A DNA stretch of 64,000 nucleotides from JAEUHQ01 sp964538915 (GTDB taxonomy: Bacteria; Planctomycetota; UBA1135; UBA2386), in the NCBI GenBank assembly GCA_964538915.1, contig CAZIFB010000024.1:1-64000 (forward strand). The letters are read 5' to 3'. Shown here piece by piece: positions 9,968-19,400 of this stretch. A program made the translations under genes and the position numbers. Each line of letters begins with the position of its first letter. Positions within the stretch are counted from its first letter, which is position 1. The notes under the pieces were generated by a model. That model was not told where the DNA came from, did not search any database, and was given only the letters and a program-made list of their open reading frames with translations.

Positions 9968-11550
9968 CCTGGACCGAACCCGTGCGCCTCTTGTGGCTGC
10001 TCGCACTGCCGATCGTCTACTGGCTCCTCCTGCCGCCGCCACCGCGCGAACTGCGATGGACACCGCACCTCGCGCAATGGCAGGCCGCACTCGCATCGCT
10101 CAGGCGACGGCCGCCGCGCCGCGTCGGGCTGCGCGTCGTCCTTCTGTTGCTCGCCGCCGCCGCCACGATCGCCGCGTTCGCCGGGCCGGCGCTGATGGCC
10201 CGCCCCGGGCCGTCGCGCCTCGTGGTGTTGCTCGACGCGTCGGCGAGTATGGGTGCGAGGACGACGTCGGGTGCGTCCGGGTTCGAAGTCGCGAGTGCGC
10301 TCGTGCGCGAACGCCTTGCCGAACTGCCGCAGCACGCCGAGGTGACCCTTCTTCGCTGCGGCGGCCCGATGCTGCGTCGCCACGGTGCATCGGCGAAGGC
10401 GATGCAGGACGTCGGTGCCCCTGCGGGATCGCTCGGCGTCGATCTCGTCGCGCTCGCGGCGTCGATCGCCGAGCGCGAGGACACCGTCGTGTGGACGGTG
10501 ACCGATGGACAGGGGCAGGTGCGATCGCCCTTTGCGGGGGCGTTGTCGTGCATTCCCGCGCCGGGTCCGAACGCTGCGATCGTCGCGGTGCGTGTCGTCG
10601 ATCGCTGGCCGCTGCCGACGCTGTCGCTCGCCGTCGACGTCGTGGCGTTCGCGGGCGATCCGATCGAGGGTGTCGTGCGCGCGACGGGCGCCTTGGCTGC
10701 GCCGGTCGAGCGCGGCGTGTCGCTGGCGAACGGCGAGGTGAAGACGCTCGAAATCGACGTCGAGCGTCGCGCCGAGGGTGGCGGCATCGACGTGCGCATC
10801 GCGGCACCGGGCGACGCGCTGGCGGGCGACGACGCGTGGATTGCCGAACTGCCGCCGCTGCCGGCACCGCGCATCGGTGTGTTGTCCGACGAGGAGAACG
10901 GGCCGTTCGTGCAGGCCGCGGCCGAGGCGCTGGCCGAGGAAGTCGGCGGGACGGTGGTCCGCGCGCGCGCCGGGCAGTCGGTCGGCATGCTCGTGGTGGA
11001 CGGTGGCACGGTTGCCATCGAACCGGGGCGCGTGCGCGCCGTGTGTTTCGGGAGCCGCCACGATGCGGCGGCGCCGGTCGGCGATGCGCTCGAGCCGCGC
11101 GTCGTCGACTGGGATCGCGACCACCCGTTGTCGGTCGGACTCGACCTGTCCGAACTGCGCGTCGCGACGGCTCTGCCCGCCGCGCTGCCGCGCGGCGAAC
11201 CGTTCCTCTGGGCCGAAGGAGGCGGTGGGGAGCGGGTGCCGCTGGCGGTTGTGGTGGGTGACGAACGGTCCGCGTCGGTGCACTTCGCGTTCCGGCTCGG
11301 GGACAGCAACCTGCCGCTGCTTCCTGCCTTCCCCCAGATCTTGCGCCGGGCGTTCGTGCGGGCGTACGGATCGGGCGCCGCTCTGGCTGTCCGGTCGCCG
11401 GCCGCCGCCGCGGGGGAGCAGGATCTGCAATCGCCGCTGCCCGCCGCCGAGCGAGCTCTGCCGCCGTTCGGAGCCCCGCAGCGCAGCCTGGCGCGGGCGT
11501 TCGTGCTCGCCGGACTCGTGCTGCTGGCGCTGCGCGTGTTCGTGCGGTGA
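9964..11550 (+). CDS. BatA-like membrane protein with VWA domain
   Basis: A 528-residue protein. It begins with the BatA-type N-terminal segment (about 8-22), has a second membrane helix near 55-75, then a VWA domain whose MIDAS motif DASASMG lies near residue 90, an extracytoplasmic domain, and a last helix close to the C-terminus (VLAGLVLLALRVF). This layout matches aerotolerance-type BatA proteins of Planctomycetota and Bacteroidota. It probably binds a divalent metal and partner proteins at the membrane together with the DUF58 protein. The ATG overlaps the DUF58 stop. Confidence 0.85.
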   Translation: MTWTEPVRLLWLLALPIVYWLLLPPPPRELRWTPHLAQWQAALASLRRRPPRRVGLRVVLLLLAAAATIAAFAGPALMARPGPSRLVVLLDASASMGARTTSGASGFEVASALVRERLAELPQHAEVTLLRCGGPMLRRHGASAKAMQDVGAPAGSLGVDLVALAASIAEREDTVVWTVTDGQGQVRSPFAGALSCIPAPGPNAAIVAVRVVDRWPLPTLSLAVDVVAFAGDPIEGVVRATGALAAPVERGVSLANGEVKTLEIDVERRAEGGGIDVRIAAPGDALAGDDAWIAELPPLPAPRIGVLSDEENGPFVQAAAEALAEEVGGTVVRARAGQSVGMLVVDGGTVAIEPGRVRAVCFGSRHDAAAPVGDALEPRVVDWDRDHPLSVGLDLSELRVATALPAALPRGEPFLWAEGGGGERVPLAVVVGDERSASVHFAFRLGDSNLPLLPAFPQILRRAFVRAYGSGAALAVRSPAAAAGEQDLQSPLPAAERALPPFGAPQRSLARAFVLAGLVLLALRVFVR

Positions 11551-11571
11551 CGGCGGACTCCGACAGACCCC

Positions 11572-11600
11572 TTGCGCCCACCGGGTCGAGTCCGTAGAAC
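11572..11600 (+). promoter_or_regulatory. Candidate sigma-70 promoter for rplC
   Basis: TTGCGC (11572-11577) and TAGAAC (11595-11600) with a 17-base spacer, about 67 bases before the rplC ATG. The -10 matches four of six consensus bases, the -35 three. It would make rplC independent of the VWA operon. Confidence 0.4.
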
Positions 11601-11666
11601 GTTCGCCCCTCGTGCCGCCGGCCCGCGTTCGTGACGCGTTCCCGACGGCCCTTCGGAGCACGGATC

Positions 11667-12482
11667 ATGAGCCTCGGCAGCGCAACTCTCGGCATCCTCG
11701 GCAAGAAGATCGGGATGACCCAGATCTTCTCCAACGACGGCAACGTGGTGCCGGTGACCGTCGTCCAGGCCGGCCCCTGCCGGGTCCTTCAGGTCAAGAT
11801 GGCGACTGCCGCCGAGCACCCGGAGGGTCACCGCACGGCGAGCACCAACCTCGGCAAGAAGCGCGGCAAGCAGAATCGCCCGCGCGCCGCCGACGGCTAC
11901 TACGCGGTGCAACTCGGCTTCGACGACAAGCCGGCGCGCGTGTCCTCCAAGGCCGAACTCGGCGCTACGAAGAAGGCCGGCCTCGACGCGGGCAAGCGCT
12001 TCGTGCGCGAGTTCCGTCTGTCGGCCGCTCCGACGCAGAAGCCCGGGGACGACGTCACCGTGGCGCTGCTCGGTTCGACGTCGCACGTCGATGTCACCGG
12101 CACGACGAAGGGCCGCGGTTGGGCCGGCACGATCAAGCGCTGGAGCTTCAGCCGCCAGCCTTCGTCGCACGGCAACTCGCTGAACCACCGCACCGGCGGC
12201 GGCCTCGGTCGCCAGCACTCGATCAGCAGCGGTGTCCCGCGCGGCAAGCGCATGGCGGGTCACTACGGCGTCGAGAAGGTGACGGTGCAGCGCCTCGAAG
12301 TCGTGAAGATCGACGAAGCCCGCAACCTCGTCTATCTCCGCGGCGCGGTGCCCGGCCACAACAACGGCTACCTCGTTCTGCGCAAGACCGTGAAGAACGA
12401 TCGCGCCGTCGACGTGAAGCCGGGCCTCGTCGTGAAGAACGCGGCCCAGAAGGCCATGGCCAGCAAGGCCGCGAAGAAGTGA
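11667..12482 (+). CDS. rplC: Large subunit ribosomal protein uL3
   Basis: Core 50S protein that binds 23S rRNA near the peptidyl-transferase centre. The start motif GILGKKIGMTQIF and the rRNA-contacting loop GRQHSISSGVPRGKRMAGHYG region are clear. At 271 residues it is longer than E. coli L3 (209), through an insertion near residues 50-75 and a Lys/Ala-rich tail. ATG 11667 has a GGAG site 8 bases upstream; an earlier ATG at 11631 lacks this. The context is odd: L3 normally sits between rpsJ and rplD in the S10 operon, but neither is here. The next gene is a small basic protein with a similar Lys/Ala tail. Confidence 0.95.
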   Translation: MSLGSATLGILGKKIGMTQIFSNDGNVVPVTVVQAGPCRVLQVKMATAAEHPEGHRTASTNLGKKRGKQNRPRAADGYYAVQLGFDDKPARVSSKAELGATKKAGLDAGKRFVREFRLSAAPTQKPGDDVTVALLGSTSHVDVTGTTKGRGWAGTIKRWSFSRQPSSHGNSLNHRTGGGLGRQHSISSGVPRGKRMAGHYGVEKVTVQRLEVVKIDEARNLVYLRGAVPGHNNGYLVLRKTVKNDRAVDVKPGLVVKNAAQKAMASKAAKK

Positions 12483-12530
12483 CCGGCCGCTCCGGCCCGA
12501 ACCGCTAGGCCACGAAACAACGCACCCAAC

Positions 12531-12704
12531 ATGGCTCGTTCACGACGCAAGAACGGCGGCCCCACGCGCGGTCGCTTCAAGAAGAAGAAGCTCGGCAAGG
12601 GCTTCATGGCCAACCGCCAGGAGCCCGCGGGCAGCCGCGTGGTTCTCCGGATCACCGAGACGGCCGACGCAGGCGCCGCGAAGGCCGGGGCCGCGAAGAA
12701 GTAG
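12531..12704 (+). CDS. Small basic protein downstream of rplC
   Basis: A 57-residue frame starting at ATG 12531, 48 bases after rplC. The N-terminal half is extremely basic (MARSRRKNGG, then GRFKKKKLGKG), the middle (SRVVLRITE) could form a beta strand, and the end is Ala/Lys-rich like the tail of the adjacent L3. I cannot match it to a known ribosomal protein. The position, size and charge suggest an rRNA- or nucleic acid-binding protein, perhaps a lineage-specific ribosomal protein; this is inference. Codon use matches its neighbours, with mostly G or C in third positions, which supports real coding. Confidence 0.65.
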   Translation: MARSRRKNGGPTRGRFKKKKLGKGFMANRQEPAGSRVVLRITETADAGAAKAGAAKK

Positions 12705-12774
12705 CCGCCACTTCGCCGGTTGCCGGGCGACGGAGTCGCCTCGGATCGGCGGGTGAACGTCGGCTCTCCGTGCC

Positions 12775-13995
12775 GTGGATCTCGTCGACGTCGTGGTCGT
12801 CGGCGCCGGACCCGCCGGCTTCATGGCGGCCATCACGGCTGCTCGCCGTGGACGTCGCACCGTGCTGCTCGAGAAGAACGAGCGGCCGGGGCTCAAGATC
12901 CTCATCAGCGGCGGCGGTCGCTGCAACCTGACCACGACGCGCAGCGGCAGCGATCTCGAGTCGCAGTACGGTGTGCGCCGCGGTCGCTTCCTGCGCCACG
13001 CGCTGCGCTCGTTCCAGCCGGCCGCACTGCGTGAATTCGTAGAAGCGGCCGGGGTGCCGCTGCGCGAAGAGGACCTGGAGAAGCTGTTCCCGGTTTCGCA
13101 GCGTGCTCGCGACGTCGTCGACGCGCTCGTTCGCATCTCCGCCGATGCCGGGGTCGGACTGCGGACACGCGCCGCGGTGCGGACGATCGAACGCGCCGGC
13201 GACCGTTTCGTGGTACACGGCGAAGGCCGCGCGCTCGCCGCGACCAGCGTCGTGCTCGCGACGGGCGGGCTCAGCTACCCGAAGACAGGCGCCTCCGGCG
13301 ACGGCTATCCGATCTGTCGTGCGTTCGGTCACACGGTGACCGCGACGTTCCCGGCGCTGGCACCTCTCGCCGTCGACTCGCCGTGGGTCAGGGACCTGCA
13401 GGGCATCGTCATCACCGGTCCGACGATCACCGCGATCGCGGCCAGCGGCGAGGCACTGCTGCAGCGTCGCCGGCCGATCCTCTTCACGCACAAGGGGCTG
13501 TCGGGCCCGGCGCCGATGGATCTGGCCGGTGACGTCGAGGAGCAGCGGGGCGGTGCCGCCGTGAAGCTGGACTTCGCGCCGGAGCGTTCGCGCGAGGAGC
13601 TCGAACGCGAGTGGCTGCTGGCGGCTGCGCACCACGGCACACGCGGGACCGCGTCGCTGCTCCCCGAAGAGCTGCCCGAACGGTTGCGCGCGGCACTGAT
13701 CGCTCTCGCCGGGGCGGACACGACTCTGGCGTCATTGTCGCGCGAAGCACGGCGGCGCCTGCTCGACGTCGTGAAGGACACGCGCGTGCCAGTCGCGCGC
13801 AGCCTCGGCTTCGACCACGCGGAGGTGACACGCGGCGGCGTCGCGCTCGACGAGATCGACGGCAAGACCATGCAGAGCAGGAGACAACCGGGTCTCTTCG
13901 TCTGCGGCGAGCTGCTCGACGTCGACGGCCCGATCGGCGGGTTCAACTTCCAGGCAGCGTTCGCGACGGGACGCCTCGCAGGCCTCCACGCATGA
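12775..13995 (+). CDS. HI0933/YhiN-family flavoprotein (NAD(P)/FAD-dependent oxidoreductase)
   Basis: A 406-residue FAD-binding protein of the HI0933/BaiN-like family. The Rossmann dinucleotide motif VGAGPAGFMAA begins at about residue 8, and the family signatures ISGGGRCNLT (about 42) and LFTHKGLSGPA (about 238) are present. The C-terminal GGV...MQSR...LFVCGELLDVDG segment closes the FAD site. The GTG start at 12775 keeps the complete first beta strand. Some relatives act in bile acid metabolism, but most, including this one, have no assigned substrate. It lies between the small basic gene and mnmE on the same strand. Confidence 0.9.
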   Translation: MDLVDVVVVGAGPAGFMAAITAARRGRRTVLLEKNERPGLKILISGGGRCNLTTTRSGSDLESQYGVRRGRFLRHALRSFQPAALREFVEAAGVPLREEDLEKLFPVSQRARDVVDALVRISADAGVGLRTRAAVRTIERAGDRFVVHGEGRALAATSVVLATGGLSYPKTGASGDGYPICRAFGHTVTATFPALAPLAVDSPWVRDLQGIVITGPTITAIAASGEALLQRRRPILFTHKGLSGPAPMDLAGDVEEQRGGAAVKLDFAPERSREELEREWLLAAAHHGTRGTASLLPEELPERLRAALIALAGADTTLASLSREARRRLLDVVKDTRVPVARSLGFDHAEVTRGGVALDEIDGKTMQSRRQPGLFVCGELLDVDGPIGGFNFQAAFATGRLAGLHA

Positions 13996-14032
13996 CCGCT
14001 GCGCGGCACTCGCCGCGCGGCATACTGAAACC

Positions 14033-15352
14033 ATGCTCGGCGACACGATCGTGGCTCTCGCGTCGGCGGCCGGCGCGAGCGAACGCGCAGTGGTCCGCGT
14101 GTCGGGCCCGCGTGCCCGCGCGACCGCGGGACGTGTGTTCGCGCCGGGCCTGCCGGGTGCGCGTGCCGCCGTCGACGGCGCCGTGACCGCGGGACGCTGG
14201 ACGTTCCCGGCGATGGCGATCGTCATGGTTCCGCCGGCCTCCTTCACCGGCGAAGAGACGGTCGAACTGCACGTGCCGGGCAGTCCGTTGTTCGTGCGGC
14301 ACCTGATCGATGCGTTGCTCGCGGACGGACCCGCCGACGGTGTGCGAGAGGCCGTTCCGGGTGAGTTCACTGCGCGCGCATGCCGGAACGGCCGCCTCGA
14401 TCTCGCGCAAGCCGAAGGTGTGCTGATGCTCCTCTCGGCCGCGGACGCGGCCGGCGCAGCTGCCGCGGTGCAGTGGCTGCGCGGCGGGCTGTCGGAGGAG
14501 GCACAGTGCGCCCGCGCGGCGATCGTCGACTCGCTCGCGCTGCTCGAGGTCGGGCTCGACTTCGCCGACGGCGAGACCGGCGAGGTCGCCGACGACGAGT
14601 GGCGCGCACCGCTCGCCGCGGTGGTCGAGCGCCTCGCGCGACTGCTCGGCACCGTGCCGGCGGCCGCGCCGGGCGGAGAGGTTCTGCTGCTCGGGCGCAG
14701 CAACGCCGGCAAGTCTTCGCTCGGCAACGCGCTGCTCGGCCGCGAGCGGGCCCTCGTCGACGATGCGCCGGGCACGACGCGCGATCTGCTGCGCCTCGAG
14801 ATCGCGCCTGGCACGGCGTTGTGGGACGCGCCGGGCGATCTCGACGAACCGGGCGCGGTCGATGCCGCGGCGCTCGCGTTGCGCGACCGCCTGTCCGGCC
14901 GCGCGGCGGCCGCGTTGTTCGTCCTCGATGCCACAGCACCGGTCGTCCCCGACGCGATGCTGCGAACACCGCTGCCCGTGCTCGGAGTCGTGTGGACGAA
15001 GTGCGACCTCGTTGCGGCGCCGCCGGTGCTGCCTCCGGCGCTCGCCGAGCGCGTCGGATCGGCGCCGGTGTTCGCGACGAGTGCGCGGTCGCGGACCGGG
15101 CTCGGGGCGCTGCGTTCGTTCCTCGAATCGCGGGCCCACGCGACGGTCGTCGATGCGGGCGGCCCTCTGCGAACAGGCCTCACGCAGGCCCTCGCCGCCG
15201 TGCGGCGTGCGTGCGCCCTCGGTGACGCACCGCCCGAAGTCGTCGCCATCGAACTGCGGCACGCACTCGAAGCGCTCGGCAGCTTCGGCGAGCGGCACTC
15301 GCCCGAGCACCTGCTCGACCGGATCTACGGGCGCTTCTGCCTCGGCAAGTGA
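14033..15352 (+). CDS. mnmE: tRNA modification GTPase MnmE, with a divergent G domain
   Basis: With MnmG this enzyme modifies U34 in the wobble position of certain tRNAs. The 439 residues contain the N-terminal folate-binding domain, a helical domain split around an inserted G domain, and the essential C-terminal motif FCLGK (family FCIGK). G1 is GRSNAGKSSL near 220 and G2 is GTTRD near 247, both good. G3 reads DAPGD where the family has DTAGI, and G4 reads TKCD where NKxD is usual. These changes may alter nucleotide affinity or switching, although the catalytic Cys is kept. No mnmG is nearby. The start is ATG 14033; the ribosome binding site is weak. Confidence 0.92.
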   Translation: MLGDTIVALASAAGASERAVVRVSGPRARATAGRVFAPGLPGARAAVDGAVTAGRWTFPAMAIVMVPPASFTGEETVELHVPGSPLFVRHLIDALLADGPADGVREAVPGEFTARACRNGRLDLAQAEGVLMLLSAADAAGAAAAVQWLRGGLSEEAQCARAAIVDSLALLEVGLDFADGETGEVADDEWRAPLAAVVERLARLLGTVPAAAPGGEVLLLGRSNAGKSSLGNALLGRERALVDDAPGTTRDLLRLEIAPGTALWDAPGDLDEPGAVDAAALALRDRLSGRAAAALFVLDATAPVVPDAMLRTPLPVLGVVWTKCDLVAAPPVLPPALAERVGSAPVFATSARSRTGLGALRSFLESRAHATVVDAGGPLRTGLTQALAAVRRACALGDAPPEVVAIELRHALEALGSFGERHSPEHLLDRIYGRFCLGK

Positions 15353-15398
15353 CCGGGCGGCCGGTCCTCCGGTCCTGCCGTCGAGCGCATCCGAGGCT

Positions 15399-15428
15399 TT
15401 GACACACAATGGGTTGGGGCGCTAAGGT
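15399..15428 (+). promoter_or_regulatory. Candidate sigma-70 promoter for nrdR-ATP cone-smc
   Basis: A perfect -35 TTGACA (15399-15404) and TAAGGT (15423-15428, keeping the TAnnnT core) with an 18-base spacer. It lies 107 bases before the nrdR start in the 183-bp gap after mnmE. No convincing NrdR box was found in the gap. Confidence 0.55.
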
Positions 15429-15535
15429 CCCGCGGTCTGCAAGGTCTGGAGTCCGGGGTCAGCCGGATTCTCTCCGCCGAGTGCTGCTCCCCGACGGGTC
15501 GCTGGTCGCGTTCCGTTCGTGGGCGGTCCAATGCC

Positions 15536-16033
15536 ATGCGCTGTCCCTACTGCAAGGCCGACAACGATCGGGTCATCGATTCGCGCGCCAGCGCCGACGG
15601 GTTTGCCATCCGTCGACGCCGCGTGTGCGCCGACTGTGGTCGGCGCTACACGACGTACGAGCGTGCGGAGACGGCTCCGCTCCGAGTGGTCAAGAAGAAC
15701 GGTGAGCGCGTCGCCTTCGATCGACAGAAGGTGCTCGGCGGCATGCTGCGAGCGTGCGAGAAGCGACCGGTGTCCCTCGAAACCCTCGAGGTGATCGCCG
15801 ACCGCATCGAGCGTCAGTGCATGGAGGCCTTCGACAAGGAGGTGCCGAGCAAAGTGATCGGCAACCTCATCATGCAGGAGCTGAGGCAACTCGATCAGGT
15901 TGCCTACGTCCGATTCGCGTCGGTCTACCGCGAGTTCAAGGACGTGACCCAGTTCCTCGACGAACTGAAACCGATGCTCGAGAAACGGCGGGAGGGTGGT
16001 CATGAAGAGGCGGTCGGAACATCTGGTACTTAA
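15536..16033 (+). CDS. nrdR: Transcriptional repressor NrdR
   Basis: Nucleotide-sensing repressor of ribonucleotide reductase genes. The 165 residues hold the zinc ribbon (MRCPYC with CADCGRRYTTYE) and an ATP-cone domain (about 50-135, beginning VVKKNGERVAFD), as in all NrdR proteins. It binds ATP or dATP and adapts its oligomeric state to control DNA binding. The usual length is 150-170. Unusually, the following gene is a second, free-standing ATP cone whose start lies inside the last 32 bases of nrdR, and smc follows four bases later. No ribonucleotide reductase gene is in the window. Confidence 0.96.
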   Translation: MRCPYCKADNDRVIDSRASADGFAIRRRRVCADCGRRYTTYERAETAPLRVVKKNGERVAFDRQKVLGGMLRACEKRPVSLETLEVIADRIERQCMEAFDKEVPSKVIGNLIMQELRQLDQVAYVRFASVYREFKDVTQFLDELKPMLEKRREGGHEEAVGTSGT

Positions 16034-16430
16034 GCGCGACGGTCGCACGGAGTTCTTGCGCGCGACGAAGCTCGCGCGTTCCGTCCACAACGCGCTGCAC
16101 AGCGTCGGTGTCGACGAGGATTGGCGCGCACTCGAGGTCGCGAACGTCGTACTCGAAGCCCTGCGGCAGAAGCGCGGCGGCGACGCGCAGGGCAAGGAGT
16201 CCGTCGTGCTCTCGACCGCGGACATCGCCGATGCGGTGCAGCACCTCCTCGTCGTCACGGGGCAGCCGCAGGCCGCGGTCGCGTACGGCGCCGTCGCCGC
16301 GGAGCGAACCCGTCGCCGCCGTTCGCTCGCGACGATCGGCCGGTTCGTCCCGGGGCCGGTGGTGGCGCCCTTGACCGGCGGCGATGCCGCCCTCCCACAC
16401 GCACGTTTCCGCGCGTCGGACCCGGAGTGA
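16002..16430 (+). CDS. Stand-alone ATP-cone domain protein
   Basis: A 142-residue protein whose first 100 residues resemble an ATP cone: EHLVLKRDGRTEFLRATKL at the start, a middle helix (ALEVANVVLEAL), and the closing STADIADAVQHLL...AAVAYGAV segment. ATP cones are normally fused to ribonucleotide reductases or to NrdR; a free one is unusual. There is no zinc ribbon or catalytic domain; the last 40 residues are Arg-rich and then low in order. ATG 16002 has a GGAGGG site; GTG 15996 is the alternative. It overlaps nrdR and ends four bases before smc, so the three are coexpressed. Possible roles are a co-sensor with NrdR or an allosteric subunit; both are inference. Confidence 0.75.
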   Translation: MKRRSEHLVLKRDGRTEFLRATKLARSVHNALHSVGVDEDWRALEVANVVLEALRQKRGGDAQGKESVVLSTADIADAVQHLLVVTGQPQAAVAYGAVAAERTRRRRSLATIGRFVPGPVVAPLTGGDAALPHARFRASDPE

Positions 16431-16434
16431 CGGC

Positions 16435-19400
16435 ATGAGGCTCAAGCGACTCGTCGCGCGCGGCTTCAAGTCGTTCGCGGATCGGACGGAGTTCGAGTTC
16501 GACTCCCGGCTCACCGGCATCATCGGTCCGAACGGCTGCGGCAAGTCCAACGTCGTCGACGCGATCAAGTGGGTGCTCGGCGACCAGCGGGCGAAGAGCC
16601 TTCGCGGCTCCGAGATGACCGACGTCATCTTCAAGGGCGCCGAGGGTCGCGAGGCCATGGGCATGGCGGAGGTGGTGATCACCTTCGAGGATCCCGAAGG
16701 CCGGCTCGAAGGGCGCCAGGAGATCGACATCTCGCGCCGACTCACACTCGACAAGGAGTCGACCTACCTCTTGAACGGCACCGACGTCCGCCTGAAGGAC
16801 GTGCGCGACGTACTGCTCGACACCGGTCTCGGAACGGGCGGCTACTCGGTGATGGAGCAGGGTCGCATCGACGCGGTCCTCTCGGCGAATCCGGAGGCGC
16901 GCCGGGCGATCTTTGAGGAAGCGGCGGGTGTGTCGCGCTTCAAGCTGCAGAAGAAGGAAGCACTGCGCAAGCTGGAGCGCACCGACCAGAACCTCGCGCG
17001 TGTCACCGACCTGCTCGAGGAGCGTTCGCGCCGCATCCGCAGTCTTCGCATCCAGGCGGGCAAGGCGCGTCGATACCAGGAACTGCAGGCCGCGCTGCGC
17101 GACCTGCGCGCCGCGCTGGCCGTGATCGACGGCACGCAGTTGCGGAAGGAGTTCCTGGCGCAGGAGGTGCGCCTCCAGGAACTGCAGGCGACACTCGTCG
17201 CGGCCGAGGAGGGGCGCGTCGCGGTGGCCGAACAGCTCACTGCCGCCGACGCCGCCATCGGGGTGTGCAGCGAAGCACTCGAGCGGGTGCAGGACGAACT
17301 GCGTCGGTGTCAGGACGAGCTCACGACCCATCGCGAGCGTGCCCAGGCGCAGGAACACCGCGCCGCGGACCGGTTCGCCGAACTCGAGCGCGGCCGTCAG
17401 CGATCGGCGGGACTGTCGGAGCAGTGCTCCGAGCGCACGATTGCGCTGACTCTCGCGCGCGACGAACTGGTGCAGAAGGAAGCGCAGCTGATCGAGATCC
17501 ACAAGGCGCTCGAGGCGCAGCGTGACGCGACGCAGAAGGCTCTCGCCGAGCTGCGCGCACTGCACGCGGATCGTGAGGGGCTGCGCACGGCGCAGCTCGA
17601 GCTGCTGCACCGTCGCACGCGCGCGCGGAACGCCGCGAGCGACGCCACGGCGAAGATCGCGGCGGCCCGTTCGCGAGAGCAGCGTCTGGGCGAGCGCCGC
17701 GGTGTGCTCCACGGGGAGCAGGCGAGGCTCGCCGAGGATTCGGAGCGGCGCCGCGACGAACTGGCGGATCTCGGGACCCGCCAACGGCTGCTGCTCGAGC
17801 GCGAGCAACGTTCACTCGGCGACCTCGAGGGCGCGGACGCCGCGGCTGCCGCGCTGGCGCAGCAGGAGTCCGCTCTCCGGCACGAGCTGTCGCAGGTCGA
17901 TGGGCGTAGGCAGGCCCTGCTCGCGATGGAGGCCCACATGGAGGGCTTCGACGCGGGACCGCGCCACGTGCTGCAGACGAAGCCGGCGGGTTTGCGCGGG
18001 CGCCTGCTCGATCTGATCGAGATCGACCTCGAGCACGGATGCGCCCTCGAGGCGGCGCTCGGGCCGTTCGTGCAGGCTCTCGTCGTGGACACCCGCGAGC
18101 ACGCCGCCGCGATCGTGCGCGAACTCGCCGACAAGAAGCTCGGCCGCGTGTTGCTCCTGGTCGAGGAGGCGTTCGGTCACGAGCCGCCGTGCGGGTCGTC
18201 GATCCTCCCGCCGCCGCCAGGGGTGAACCACCTCGCGGCGCTCGTTCGCCACGTCGCCGACGGTTCGGCGAGCGACAAGCTGCTCGGCTGGCTCCTGCGC
18301 GGCGTCGTCGTCGCGGACTTCGACATCGCCGACAGCAGTCGCGCCGACCTTTGCTTCGTGACGCCGGACGGCACGCTCGTCTGTGGGCCGCGCATGGAAG
18401 GTGGTGCGTCGGCCGAAGGGCACGCCGGTCTCGTCGTGCGCAAGAGCCAGATCGCACAACTCGCCGACGATGCCGCGGCCGTCGAGGGTCGGCTCGTGTT
18501 GCTGCAGTCGGGCAAGGACCAGGCGGTCGGCCGCGTCGATCGACTGAAGCGCGAGATCAAGGCGATCGGCGAAGCTCTGGCTGCCGTTCGCCGCGAGATG
18601 CAGGCCGCGGAGGCCCAGGAGGCGCGCGTCACCGCCCGCACCCACGACATCGAACGAGAACTCGGCGAGCTGGCGCACGAGGGCGGGGACCTGTCGCGGA
18701 CGCGTTGCGCGGCGTCGGGCCGGCTCGGGCACGCGTTGTTCGACCAGTTCCTGCTCCAGCGCGGCGAAGCACGCCTCGGCGACGCCTCGCAGGAGCTCGA
18801 CACCCGGATTGCGGCGACCGAAGCGTCTGCCCAGGCCCAGCAGCGTGCGGAACAGGACCTGCGCATCAAGCAGGTGCAGAGCGGCGAGGCCCGCGAAGGG
18901 CTCGTGCGCAGCATCCGGATGCACGAAGAGGCCGTTCGTGACTTCGAGCGAGCGTTGCAGGAGCTCACCGAGCGACAACAGGACGCCGAGGACGATCGGG
19001 CAAAGGCTCTGGCCGAGCAGGCGCGTCTGTCGGAGCTCGCGGCGGTACTCGACGACCAGCGCGGGGAACTGGAGGACGCGAAGCAGCGGAGCCAGGGCGA
19101 AGTGGACACGGCGCGACAGCAGCGCACGTCGGTCCAGCAGCAGGTGCACGAGTGGGATCGCCGCTGGTCCAAGGCGAGCGAATCCCTGACCCAGGCCCGT
19201 CTCGCGATCGCCGACGTGGACCACCGGTTCGTCCGGCTCGAAGAACGCCTGCGCGAGGACACGGGCGTCGAACTGCGCCGTTGCCTCGGGGAAGTGCTGG
19301 GTCTCGGTCTCGAGGGCGCAGAGCGCTTCGAAGGGCCGCCGGCTCCGTTCGGCGCCGTCGACGAACTGTGTGGACCGCCACTGCCGCCCGCCGTCGTCGA

